Source of the DNA: Synergistes sp.
Lineage (GTDB): Bacteria > Synergistota > Synergistia > Synergistales > Synergistaceae
Length of the DNA stretch: 64,000 nucleotides
Assembly: GCA_017537925.1 (NCBI GenBank)
Contig: JAFYJW010000013.1
Coordinates: 27,432-91,431 of the forward strand
Direction of reading: 5' to 3'
Below, one piece after another: positions 24,443-31,541 of the stretch. The notes beneath the pieces were generated by a model. It searched no databases. It was not told where the DNA came from and was given only the letters and a program-made list of their open reading frames with translations. The first letter of the stretch is position 1, and every line of letters begins with the position of its first letter. The position numbers and the translations under genes are program-made.

Positions 24443-25291
24443 ATGACGACGGAAGATATATTAAAAGAATATGAAAAGCTGCTCTCCGGGGGCAGCGTGA
24501 AGGAAGCGGGCGTTTTCCTGGAGGGACGTGCGCGGGAGGCGGAGAAGGACGAACCGCTTACGGCTGCCTCCTGCTGGAACGAGCTTACCGGCTACTGGCG
24601 TGTGTGCGGAGACAGGCAAAAGAGCTATGCCGCGGCGGAAAGAGCCCTTGCGATACTGGGCACGAAGCGGCTGGCTGATACGCAGCACTACGCAGTTGCG
24701 CTGCTGAATTACGCAACGGCAAAGACGGCATTCGGCGATACCGACGGAGTGCTCGATCTTTACGAAAAGATCGAAGAAATATTTCAAAAGACCAAAGACG
24801 TCCCGGAATATTCGCGCGCTACGCTCTATAACAGCAAGGCGCAGCTTCTCATGAAACGCGGTCGCGCCGCCGAGGCTGAAGCGTGCTTCACAAAGTCTCT
24901 TGAGCTGCTTGAATGTATGGAAGACGCAGACAGCGAGACTGCGACATGCCGCGCGAATATGGCTTACTGCGCGATGGCTCGCAGGGACCTTGCCGCGGCG
25001 GAAGCTTTGCTTTCAGAATCCGAGAAGTATTTTAAAACCGCTTCTGACGACCCTCATGCCAACGTCGCGCTCTCCTGCCGCGGGCAGCTCGAATATCTTA
25101 AGGGAAACAACGCGGCTGCTGCAGACGCATTCGAAAGACTTGCCGCAAATATTGAAAAGCGTTACGGGCGCAATCGTAATTATGCGATGGCGATGCGCAA
25201 TGCCGCCAGGGCTTTTGAGGCCGCAGGGCGCGGTGAAGACGCGGCCCGCTGCCGTTCGCTTTCGGAAGGCGCAGTCAGCCAGGAACAGTAA
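24443..25291 (+). CDS. Tetratricopeptide-repeat protein
   Basis: A soluble all-helical protein of 282 aa with five or more TPR-like repeats (for example ATLYNSKAQLLMKRGRAAEA and ATCRANMAYCAMARRDLAAA). No signal peptide or catalytic motif. TPRs serve as protein-binding scaffolds. It is followed within 1 base by a DUF4037 nucleotidyltransferase-like gene and then a DUF4125 gene, so the three are probably one transcript and may act together. Function unknown. Confidence 0.8.
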   Translation: MTTEDILKEYEKLLSGGSVKEAGVFLEGRAREAEKDEPLTAASCWNELTGYWRVCGDRQKSYAAAERALAILGTKRLADTQHYAVALLNYATAKTAFGDTDGVLDLYEKIEEIFQKTKDVPEYSRATLYNSKAQLLMKRGRAAEAEACFTKSLELLECMEDADSETATCRANMAYCAMARRDLAAAEALLSESEKYFKTASDDPHANVALSCRGQLEYLKGNNAAAADAFERLAANIEKRYGRNRNYAMAMRNAARAFEAAGRGEDAARCRSLSEGAVSQEQ

Positions 25292-25292
25292 A

Positions 25293-26207
25293 ATGCAGGG
25301 TCTTGAGCTCTGCCGCAGATATTACGAAGAGATCGCAGCGCCGCTGATAGAGGAAAAGTTCGGCGGCTGCGCGTCCCGCTTTGCCGCGGGGCTTGCGGGA
25401 GAAGGCTCGGAATGTCTCGGCTTTGACGACGAGATCTCGCGCGACCACGATTTCGGCCCCGGCTTCTGCCTGTGGCTTACGGATGAGGATTTCGAAAAGT
25501 ACGGAGCCGAACTGAAAAAGCTTTACGACAGCCTGCCTAAGGAGTTCATGTGCATAACGCGCAATACTCAGCCTCAGGCCTCTCACAGAACAGGCGTTAT
25601 CAGGATATCTGATTTTTACAGGCGCTATACAGGATGCAGCACAGTACCCCCCGACGAAGCCTCATGGTTCCGCATCCCTTCGCATCTTCTTGCCGCGGCG
25701 ACTGCAGGCGCTGTGTTCAGGGATGATTTAGGCGAGTTTTCCGGCATACGAAAGGCGCTGCTGCCCTGCTATCCGCGCGACGTAAGGCTGAAAAAGCTTG
25801 CCGCGCGCGTATTCGTTATGGCGCAGGCCGGGCAGTACAATTACCCGAGATGCGTGAAGCGCGGCGACATGTCCGCAGCGGCTTTTGCATTGAGCAGATT
25901 CGCCGAGGCCGCCCTTGAAGCCTTTCATCTGATAAATGAAAGATACGCCCCGTACTACAAGTGGCTTTTCAGGAGCGCAGAAAGGCTGCCAGTGCTTCGT
26001 GAAGCTGTTTCCGCGGTCGGCGGTATGTATTCGGAGCGCGGCGGAGAAACAGAAAAAATTGAATACATATGTGAGCTGACCGCCGCGGAACTGCAAAGAA
26101 GCGGCTTGTCCGGCTCGCATGAATCGTTTCTGACATGTCACGCGGAAGAGATAATGCTGCGGATAAACAGCGCATACCTGAAAAAGTTCGGAGTGATGAC
26201 CGGATGA
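25293..26207 (+). CDS. DUF4037 protein, nucleotidyltransferase-like
   Basis: A 304-aa protein resembling DUF4037. The segment GLAGEGSECLGFDDEISRDHDFG looks like the GS...DxD active site of the Pol-beta nucleotidyltransferase superfamily: glycine-serine, then Asp-x-Asp about a dozen residues on. The rest is helical, with FRIPSHLLAAATAGAVFRDDLGEFSGIR. The start ATG at 25293 lies one base after the TPR stop; the longer frame upstream is the TPR gene read in another frame. Its stop overlaps the DUF4125 start (ATGA). Target (tRNA, protein, nucleotide or antibiotic) cannot be deduced. Confidence 0.75.
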   Translation: MQGLELCRRYYEEIAAPLIEEKFGGCASRFAAGLAGEGSECLGFDDEISRDHDFGPGFCLWLTDEDFEKYGAELKKLYDSLPKEFMCITRNTQPQASHRTGVIRISDFYRRYTGCSTVPPDEASWFRIPSHLLAAATAGAVFRDDLGEFSGIRKALLPCYPRDVRLKKLAARVFVMAQAGQYNYPRCVKRGDMSAAAFALSRFAEAALEAFHLINERYAPYYKWLFRSAERLPVLREAVSAVGGMYSERGGETEKIEYICELTAAELQRSGLSGSHESFLTCHAEEIMLRINSAYLKKFGVMTG

Positions 26208-26839
26208 CTGAAGAAGAAAAAAAAGAACTTATCGATCAGATAACGGAGCTTGAGTGGAAGTTTTTCGACAAGGTCCCGAATGAGGGAGGACGCGCGCCCT
26301 GTCAGGATGACCGGCGCACGTTCCGCATAATGAGGAGCAGCCAGTTCCTCGCATGGAACGATGAAATGCTCGAAAGCTACATGGAGGACCTGCTGCAGGC
26401 GCTTGCCGCCGGAAGAAACCCTCTTACCGAAAAATACGGGTACATGATGTGCATAGCGGCGCCGGAAGAGAACAGGAAACTTGCCGATGTGCTGCCGCAG
26501 GTGACGGACGAGAAAAAAGCGGCGGCCGGCCGAATAGTATCTCTTCTTTCGGATCAGAATGCCGCCTTTGCGCAAAAGTATCCGCTTACGGCGATGCGGG
26601 CGCGCCCGCTGCGCAAAGAGGACGAAAGTGAAGACGGAGTGACGTCGGTCGAGAGATATCAGCTTGGCGAGCTGTGGACATATTCCATAAAGACCCTGTC
26701 GCTGATGGAGCGGCATCTGAAGCTGCTTGCGGAAAGCGGCAGGAGCTACCCCGAAGAAGTTATAGAAAACAGCCTGAAACAGCGTGGCTTCAAAAGCCTT
26801 GCCGACGCAGAGGCATATCTTGCCTCGCGGCGCGGCTGA
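26204..26839 (+). CDS. DUF4125 family protein
   Basis: A 211-aa protein with the features of the DUF4125 family: EWKFFDKVPNEGGRAPCQDD, TFRIMRSSQFLAW, then AGRNPLTEKYGYMMCIAAP. These blocks are rich in conserved polar residues (Gly-Arg, Cys-Gln-Asp, Arg-Ser-Gln, Glu-Lys-Tyr), suggesting a catalytic or binding site, but no function is known to me. ATGA overlap with the DUF4037 gene indicates tight coupling. No convincing terminator follows; a hairpin array begins about 100 bp later. Confidence 0.75.
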   Translation: MTEEEKKELIDQITELEWKFFDKVPNEGGRAPCQDDRRTFRIMRSSQFLAWNDEMLESYMEDLLQALAAGRNPLTEKYGYMMCIAAPEENRKLADVLPQVTDEKKAAAGRIVSLLSDQNAAFAQKYPLTAMRARPLRKEDESEDGVTSVERYQLGELWTYSIKTLSLMERHLKLLAESGRSYPEEVIENSLKQRGFKSLADAEAYLASRRG

Positions 26840-26935
26840 CGGCAAAATAACGACAGAAAAAAAGCCCGCCCGGAGTCCTTTTTGAGTTGAACAATGCACT
26901 ATTTTTGGATGGTCGTTCAGGTTCTTAGGACATAA

Positions 26936-27175
26936 AATGCGCCTTACGGCGCGTGAATTCATGCTTCGCATCATGAATTGCGACTGCGTCGCATGAATTG
27001 CCCTGCGGGCATGAAATGCGCCTGACGGCGCGTGAATTGACGCAGGCGTCATGAATTGCGACTACGTCGCATGAATTGCGCTGACGCGCATGGAAAAGCA
27101 ATTCAATTCATGGAGCGCAGCGAAAAATCATGGCGCAGCTAATTCATGCCGCGAAGCGGCAAATCATTGAATTTA
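26936..27175 (+). repeat. Array of short hairpins separated by TGAATTG-type spacers
   Basis: At least eight small inverted repeats, each 11-16 bases, follow one another: GCGCC/GGCGC (26939-26952), ATGC/GCAT (26961-26971), TGCGAC/GTCGCA (26979-26993), TGCCC/GGGCA (26999-27011), GCGCC/GGCGC (27018-27031), GACGC/GCGTC (27039-27050), TGCGAC/GTCGCA (27057-27071) and TGCGC/GCGCA (27077-27090). Stems differ in sequence but remain self-complementary. Spacers are nearly constant (TGAATTG, ATGAATTG, TGAAATG). After 27090 the spacer appears in reverse complement (CAATTCATG), with a further GCCGC/GCGGC hairpin (27148-27160). No coding frame explains it. Confidence 0.85.
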
Positions 27176-27228
27176 ATATGGATTACGGCTAACGGCGCGT
27201 AAAATTATAAGCTCCATTCGGGTAACGT

Positions 27229-27262
27229 AAAAAACCGCCCTTCTTTCGAGGGGCGGTTTTCT
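27229..27262 (-). terminator. Terminator after the tRNA pair
   Basis: AAAACCGCCC (27231-27240) and GGGCGGTTTT (27251-27260) form a perfect stem, with a T run on the minus strand just beyond. It ends the tRNA-Ser/tRNA-Arg transcript and could also act on the plus strand. Confidence 0.85.
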
Positions 27263-27271
27263 TAGCTATAG

Positions 27272-27348
27272 TGGCGCGCCGGACAAGATTTGAACTCGTA
27301 ACCTTCGGATCCGTAGTCCGATGCTCTATCCAGTTGAGCTACCGGCGC
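27272..27348 (-). tRNA. tRNA-Arg (anticodon ACG)
   Basis: A 77-nt tRNA on the minus strand. Acceptor GCGCCGG pairs with CCGGCGC, discriminator G and an encoded CCA. The D arm is TAGCTCAACTGGATAGAGC, and the anticodon loop reads CTACGGA (ACG). T loop TTCAAAT. ACG is expected to be edited to ICG and to read CGU/CGC/CGA. Confidence 0.95.
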
Positions 27349-27362
27349 ATATTAGGTTTTTA

Positions 27363-27458
27363 TGGCGGTGAGGCAGGGATTTGAACCCTGGAGGGAGATT
27401 TTTGCCCCCCTACCCGCTTAGCAGGCGAGCGCCTTCAGCCTAGCTCGGCCACCTCACC
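27363..27458 (-). tRNA. tRNA-Ser (anticodon GCT)
   Basis: A 96-nt class II tRNA on the minus strand. Acceptor GGTGAGG pairs with CCTCACC, with discriminator G and an encoded CCA. The anticodon loop CTGCTAA gives GCT, and a long variable arm is present, as required for tRNA-Ser. It precedes tRNA-Arg by 14 bases in the same transcript. Confidence 0.95.
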
Positions 27459-27468
27459 AACAGCAGAT

Positions 27469-27497
27469 ATTCTATTACGCATCAAATGATTTGTCAA
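27469..27497 (-). promoter_or_regulatory. Promoter of the tRNA-Ser/tRNA-Arg transcript
   Basis: TTGACA (27497-27492) and TAGAAT (27474-27469) on the minus strand, exactly 17 bp apart. It overlaps the stop region of the upstream acetyltransferase gene and starts transcription about 4 bp before tRNA-Ser. Confidence 0.85.
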
Positions 27498-28027
27498 TCG
27501 CTCTGTTTTTCCGCTGTTTCGCGCTTCTCTGCGGACTCGTCGAGGTAAAGCGTCATATCGTACCAGCGGGTTCCCCCGTGTTCTGATGCCGAGACTCCTT
27601 CGCATTTGTAGCCGAACTTCTGATAAAAACCGATCAGATACTCTTTGCAGTTAAGTGTGATCAGTTTTTTCCCGCTTTTCTTTGCACGTTTTATATATTC
27701 GTTCATCAGCATCGTCGCATAGCCCTTATGCTGCTCTTCGGGGATCAGGTCGATGCCGAAGACCATCTGACAGGGCATACTGTCGTCATGCAGCGCGGTC
27801 GACGAGTAGAGGTCGTCTGTTATTTTTCGCTGTTTCGTCACGCAGCCGTTGATGAATCCGATTATCCTGCCGTCCTTTTCTGCTACAAGAAAGGTCTCTT
27901 TATACGCTTTTATCCTCTTTTCGATGCTGTTGCGCGTTGCGGCCTCCGCCTCGGGAAAACAGATGCTTTCGATCTCCGCTATCCTGTCAAGGTCTGATAA
28001 TGTGGCTTTTCTTATTTTTATGCTCAT
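27494..28027 (-). CDS. GNAT family N-acetyltransferase
   Basis: A 177-aa acetyltransferase. Seen: the N-terminal KIRKATLSDLDRIAEIE strand-helix, acceptor-side region, then motif A VFGIDLIPEEQHKGYATMLMNEYI with the acetyl-CoA pyrophosphate loop (Q-x-x-G-x-A in the form HKGYAT), and motif B YLIGFYQKFGYKCEG. Substrate unknown; the pattern is close to small amine or peptide acetyltransferases. A strong GGGGGG-type ribosome-binding site precedes the ATG. Single gene, reading toward the tRNAs. Confidence 0.88.
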   Translation of the reverse strand: MSIKIRKATLSDLDRIAEIESICFPEAEAATRNSIEKRIKAYKETFLVAEKDGRIIGFINGCVTKQRKITDDLYSSTALHDDSMPCQMVFGIDLIPEEQHKGYATMLMNEYIKRAKKSGKKLITLNCKEYLIGFYQKFGYKCEGVSASEHGGTRWYDMTLYLDESAEKRETAEKQSD

Positions 28028-28349
28028 GCTTTCTGTCCCCCCTATCCTGCGTCACAGAATTATATTAACATTAAACAATCTGCTGTGTTCTGTCAATAGC
28101 AAAAAAATTAAAAATTAAAATGCAGTTTACTTTCGGTGCGGCGTTGTCTGTTTTGCTCTCTTTCTGCGGTTATAAGCGGTCACTTTTATTGCGCTGCGGT
28201 TTCGCGGCGTTTTTGAGGGCACAAAGCCTGCGCCGGGTGCGAAAGTATTGTATTATATATAGCGTCGGGCGGCGCAATACGTGCGTATAAACACAGCAGC
28301 GCCTTTTGTCCGGCGAAGCAAGTATAAAAAAGATTCGGGGGAGATTCCT

Positions 28350-28994
28350 GTGAAAAATATAGTCGCGATCAACGCAAGCCCGAGATCGGGATGGAATACC
28401 GATATTTTAGTGCGTGAGGCTGCCGCGGGCGCTCAGTCTGCGGCAGCTCATGCTGAGGTCATAAGCCTGTACAGGCTGGATAAATTTACAGGCTGTATTT
28501 CATGCTTTGCCTGCAAAACGCCGGAACACAAAGGAGTATGCGTATATAAGGACGGGCTTGCTCCGGTGCTTGAAAAGATCAGAAAAGCAGACGGTCTGAT
28601 AATCGGGACGCCCAACTATCTTGGACAGGCGACGGCTGCGTTCCGCGCGCTTTACGAGCGCCTTATATTTCAGTATATAACTTACAGGAAAGATGCGATC
28701 AGCTGCAGCGAACGCAGGATACCTGTGCTTCTGATATTCACCAGCAACGCGCCGAAAGAATTATATCCGAAGGTCGGCTACGATAAAATGATCGACGACT
28801 ATAAGGGAAATTTCGAGTGCATAATCGGACCCGTGAACGTCATCGTATCGGCCGATACGCTTCAGGTGAACGACTACGGAAAATACGACTGGACATACTT
28901 CGATCCGGAAAAGAAGAAAGAGCGCCGCGAAACCGTGTTTCCTAAAGAGCGTGAGGCCGCCTTCCGCGCCGGGGCTGATATGTGCAGGCAGTAA
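28350..28994 (+). CDS. Flavodoxin-like NADPH-dependent FMN reductase family protein
   Basis: A 214-aa flavoprotein of the iron-sulfur flavoprotein/FMN-reductase family. The N-terminal AINASPRSGWNTDILV is the FMN phosphate loop. The motif CISCFACKTPEHKGVC matches the cysteine-rich segment of this family, which binds an Fe-S cluster in some members. GTPNYLGQATAAFRALYERL is the second flavin loop. GTG start at 28350 with GGGGGAG upstream; the frame extends further but without a start site. Electron partner unknown. Confidence 0.85.
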   Translation: MKNIVAINASPRSGWNTDILVREAAAGAQSAAAHAEVISLYRLDKFTGCISCFACKTPEHKGVCVYKDGLAPVLEKIRKADGLIIGTPNYLGQATAAFRALYERLIFQYITYRKDAISCSERRIPVLLIFTSNAPKELYPKVGYDKMIDDYKGNFECIIGPVNVIVSADTLQVNDYGKYDWTYFDPEKKKERRETVFPKEREAAFRAGADMCRQ

Positions 28995-29012
28995 ATGCCT
29001 CTTTAATATGAA

Positions 29013-29046
29013 GGGCGCCGCATCTGTTTTTGCGGCGCCCGTGCTT
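29013..29046. terminator. Bidirectional terminator between flavoprotein gene and thiW
   Basis: GGGCGCCGCA (29013-29022) pairs with TGCGGCGCCC (29031-29040); GTGCTTTTT follows. It lies between two convergent genes and can serve both. Confidence 0.8.
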
Positions 29047-29063
29047 TTTGTCTGAAAAAGCGG

Positions 29064-29588
29064 CTAAATGAGCGCGCCGAAGGTCCTTGTTATCTCCAGC
29101 CTCTTTTGCAGACAGCAGAAGAGTACCGCGCCTATCGCAGCGCCCGGGACGCAGCTCATAAGGAAAGAGCCCGAAAGAAAAAGGAAGCCGGCGCTTTTTC
29201 CGATGGCGGGACCTAAGATCCTGGCCGCGACCCAGGCGCCGACTATGCCGGTGCCAACAGGTTCGGCACATGCCGCGCAGAACTTGTATTTTCCCGGCAG
29301 CGCCCGCGCAGCGAGCCCGACAAAAAGCGCGCCGAACATGCTCCCGGGGAATGCGAAGAGGCTTCCGGTCCCCAGCATATTCCTGATGACGCTGGTGGTG
29401 AACGCGGCTCCTACAGCCCACCACGGTCCCAGTAATATTCCGGCAAGCACGTTGATCGTATGCTGGAACGGAAAGCATCTGGCGGGGCCGACGGGTATAG
29501 ACACGACCGAGAGCACTGTGCCGGCAGCGGCAAACATACCTGCAAGAACAGCCCTTTTGAGCAGTTTTTTCTTATCGTTGTTTTGCAT
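29064..29588 (-). CDS. thiW: Thiazole/thiamine ECF transporter S component ThiW
   Basis: A 174-aa membrane protein with about five helices. The signature GPARCFPFQHTINVLAGILLGPWWAVGAAF is typical of ThiW, the predicted hydroxyethylthiazole uptake component. Its place after thiM and thiE, under a TPP riboswitch, supports a thiazole-salvage role. Energy-coupling subunits are not nearby. The ATG is preceded by GAGGAT. It follows thiE by 24 bp. Confidence 0.9.
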   Translation of the reverse strand: MQNNDKKKLLKRAVLAGMFAAAGTVLSVVSIPVGPARCFPFQHTINVLAGILLGPWWAVGAAFTTSVIRNMLGTGSLFAFPGSMFGALFVGLAARALPGKYKFCAACAEPVGTGIVGAWVAARILGPAIGKSAGFLFLSGSFLMSCVPGAAIGAVLFCCLQKRLEITRTFGALI

Positions 29589-29612
29589 AGCTATCCTCCC
29601 GTTATCTGCGTT

Positions 29613-30272
29613 TTATATAAATGCTTTGCTGAAGATTCTGTCTGCTTCTTTTATCAGTTTCCGCGCTTCCGCTTCCGGATCGGCCGCATTCAGCAGCGCC
29701 GCTGATACGGCCGCGCCGCATGCTCCGCATCCTTCAAGGAGAGCGATGTTGCCGGCATTGATTCCTCCTATCGCGACCGCCGGTATCAGCGCGGAAGAGA
29801 GAGCTCTTTTTATGCCCTCGGGTCCTATCACGGAGGCATCCTTTTTTGTCGCTGTGCCGAAGGCTGCGCCGCAGCCTATGTAGTCAGCGCCGGAATTCTG
29901 CGCCTCCGCTGCCAGTTCCCGTGTGCGTGCGCTTGCGCCTATAATTAAGCTGTCGCCTGCGATTCTTCTTGCAGCGGGAAGCGGCAGGTCGCTCTGCCCC
30001 AGGTGCACCCCGTCGGCTCTTGCGGCGAGCGCGATATCAAGCCTGTCGTTTACGAAAAACAGCGCCCCGTGGGCATGACATATTTTTCTGAGCGCTTCAG
30101 CCGTGCGCAGGCATTCACGCGCCGTCCAGCTTTTTACCCGCAGCTGTACGGCTGTGACACCGCCGTCAAGCGCAAGGGCTGCTTTTCTGAGCGTCTCCTC
30201 CGGCGTCAGTCCTTCTCCGCATATAAGATAGAGTCTCAGCCGGCAGGCAAGTTTTTGGGAATTATTTACCAT
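29613..30272 (-). CDS. thiE: Thiamine-phosphate synthase
   Basis: ThiE, 219 aa, a TIM-barrel enzyme joining HMP-pyrophosphate and thiazole phosphate into thiamine phosphate. Seen: GGVTAVQLRVKSW, FFVNDRLDIALAARADGVHLGQSDLP, IIGASARTRELAAEA, DYIGCGAAFGTATKKDA and PAVAIGGINAGN, covering the phosphate and Mg sites. The ATG at 30272 begins one base after the thiM stop. An upstream TTG in the thiM tail would add 15 residues. Confidence 0.95.
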   Translation of the reverse strand: MVNNSQKLACRLRLYLICGEGLTPEETLRKAALALDGGVTAVQLRVKSWTARECLRTAEALRKICHAHGALFFVNDRLDIALAARADGVHLGQSDLPLPAARRIAGDSLIIGASARTRELAAEAQNSGADYIGCGAAFGTATKKDASVIGPEGIKRALSSALIPAVAIGGINAGNIALLEGCGACGAAVSAALLNAADPEAEARKLIKEADRIFSKAFI

Positions 30273-30273
30273 T

Positions 30274-31005
30274 TTATAAGCTTCTTTCATTCTCATTGAA
30301 TTTTGCAAGCAGATCAAGGAATCTTATCCGGAAGGAATAAGGTCCCGGCGTGCCCTCTGCTGCCGACGCAGCGCGCCTGAAAAGTTTGAGCGCTCTGCGG
30401 CAGGCGTCAAGCGGCGGCATCGAAGCGCAGAAAAGCGCTGTGGCGCTCCCGAGTGCGCAGCCTATGCCGCTCGTGCGGCGCAGCATCGAAGACCCACCGC
30501 CTATCCTTATCAGGCGTTTGCCGTCTGACAGGTGATCGTACCTGCCGGTGCAGTAGACAGCGCAGCGGTATCTTTTTGCGCAGGCAGCTGCAAGTTCTGC
30601 GGCATTGCCGATGTCCGCGGAGCAGGAGACGCCGCGCGGCGCCGTGCCGGCTCCGGCAAGCGCGCCTATCTCCGCTTCGTTTCCCTTTATCACGGAGAAA
30701 TTAAATTCCTTAAGCAGCGCGCGGGTGATATCCGTGCGGTACTTTGAAAATCCGCAGCCAACCGCGTCAAGCACTGCAGGCACAGTATTGTCAGCCGCTG
30801 CGCGCAGTGCCGTGCTGTACAGCTCATATGCGTTGCAGGGCGGCGTTCCGGTATTTATCAGAAGAGCGTCGCAGGACGCGGCCGTTTTAGCTGCTTCTTC
30901 AACGTTGTCAGTCATTATCGAAGATCCGCCGAGAATAGCCGTGCAGTCCGCCTGAAGCTGCGCGGAGACCATATTCGTTATCTGGTATATAAGAGGTATC
31001 GTCAT
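30274..31005 (-). CDS. thiM: Hydroxyethylthiazole kinase
   Basis: ThiM, 243 aa, phosphorylating 4-methyl-5-hydroxyethylthiazole for salvage. Seen: IYQITNMVSAQLQADCTAILGGSSIM, LLINTGTP, PAVLDAVGCGFSKYRT, VIKGNEAEIGALAG and the ribokinase-like anion hole GIGCALGSATALFCA. The last block normally reads GTGCxL; GIGCAL is a mild variant. CGGAGG lies 9 bases before the ATG. First gene of the riboswitch-controlled operon. thiD is not in the window. Confidence 0.93.
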   Translation of the reverse strand: MTIPLIYQITNMVSAQLQADCTAILGGSSIMTDNVEEAAKTAASCDALLINTGTPPCNAYELYSTALRAAADNTVPAVLDAVGCGFSKYRTDITRALLKEFNFSVIKGNEAEIGALAGAGTAPRGVSCSADIGNAAELAAACAKRYRCAVYCTGRYDHLSDGKRLIRIGGGSSMLRRTSGIGCALGSATALFCASMPPLDACRRALKLFRRAASAAEGTPGPYSFRIRFLDLLAKFNENERSL

Positions 31006-31037
31006 GATGCATTGCCTCCGATGCAAATTACCGCATA

Positions 31038-31068
31038 TAAAAAGCCCCGCTCGGGTAAAGAGCGGGGC
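31038..31068 (-). terminator. Terminator of the TPP riboswitch expression platform
   Basis: GCCCCGCT (31044-31051) pairs with AGCGGGGC (31061-31068), followed on the minus strand by a TTTTT run. It lies between the aptamer and thiM, so TPP binding should favour termination. Confidence 0.9.
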
Positions 31069-31083
31069 ATCAGTTCTTTCTGT

Positions 31084-31168
31084 CTCGCTCCCTACGCCGG
31101 CATTGACCGGATCAGGTCTGGGGTCGAAGCGCTGGCTTCCTCTCAGCTTATATAAGCTCCCCCGGAGT
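31084..31168 (-). ncRNA. TPP riboswitch (THI element)
   Basis: On the minus strand the leader holds the THI-box landmarks in order: CTCCGGGGGAGC, GCTGAGAGG, CCAGACCTGATCCGGTCAAT, GCCGGCGTAGGGA and GCGAG. This is a complete TPP aptamer. Thiamine pyrophosphate would switch off thiM-thiE-thiW through the terminator downstream. Confidence 0.95.
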
Positions 31169-31174
31169 TATTGT

Positions 31175-31203
31175 ATTATCGCGCCGAATATCTGTCCTGT
31201 CAA
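31175..31203 (-). promoter_or_regulatory. Promoter of the thi operon
   Basis: TTGACA (31203-31198) and GATAAT (31180-31175) on the minus strand with a 17-bp spacer. Transcription would start at about 31168, right at the 5' edge of the TPP aptamer. Confidence 0.85.
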
Positions 31204-31541
31204 CTCAGGCCTGCACGCACATCGATGTTTCCCGGCACTGAGCAGTGCGTTTGACCTTGCGCGAGCAGGGGCGGAAGAGCATTGGCAGACTGCAGTGCAC
31301 GAAAAGGTCATCTCCTGCCCCCGTGCTTTTCATTGCGGCCGGAGAGATTACCGGAAAATCAGCTTTGCGAAAAAACGTACGGACGCGTCTGTACCCGCGC
31401 CGAAAAGCGTTCGGGACTGCCGTATTGCCCGTATGCAGATATAAATTTTTCCTCTCTGCTATAATATATAAGCGGTCGGACGTCTTTTTGCCGGCGGCGT
31501 ATAGTTGTCTGCCCGGCTTTAGCCGCAGGAAAGGTGAGTTT
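31204..31541 (+). promoter_or_regulatory. Intergenic region with extended -10 promoter and imperfect palindrome
   Basis: No gene is supported in these 338 bp. TGCTATAAT (TATAAT at 31460-31465) is an extended -10 for the membrane module starting at 31542. An 18-bp palindrome with one mismatched pair, GTACGGACGCGTCTGTAC (31377-31394), lies about 65 bp upstream and could be an operator. Nothing else was recognised. Confidence 0.4.

Noticed and set aside
26858..26886. Terminator after the DUF4125 gene
   Set aside because: A run of A, then GCCCGCCCGGAG and a T run, but the arms do not pair well.
26936..27175. CRISPR array
   Set aside because: Repeats are only 7-9 bases, spacers are self-complementary and short, and no cas genes are present.
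31245..31541. N-terminal extension of the complex I-like membrane protein
   Set aside because: It is basic, not hydrophobic, contains the promoter, and lacks a start site.
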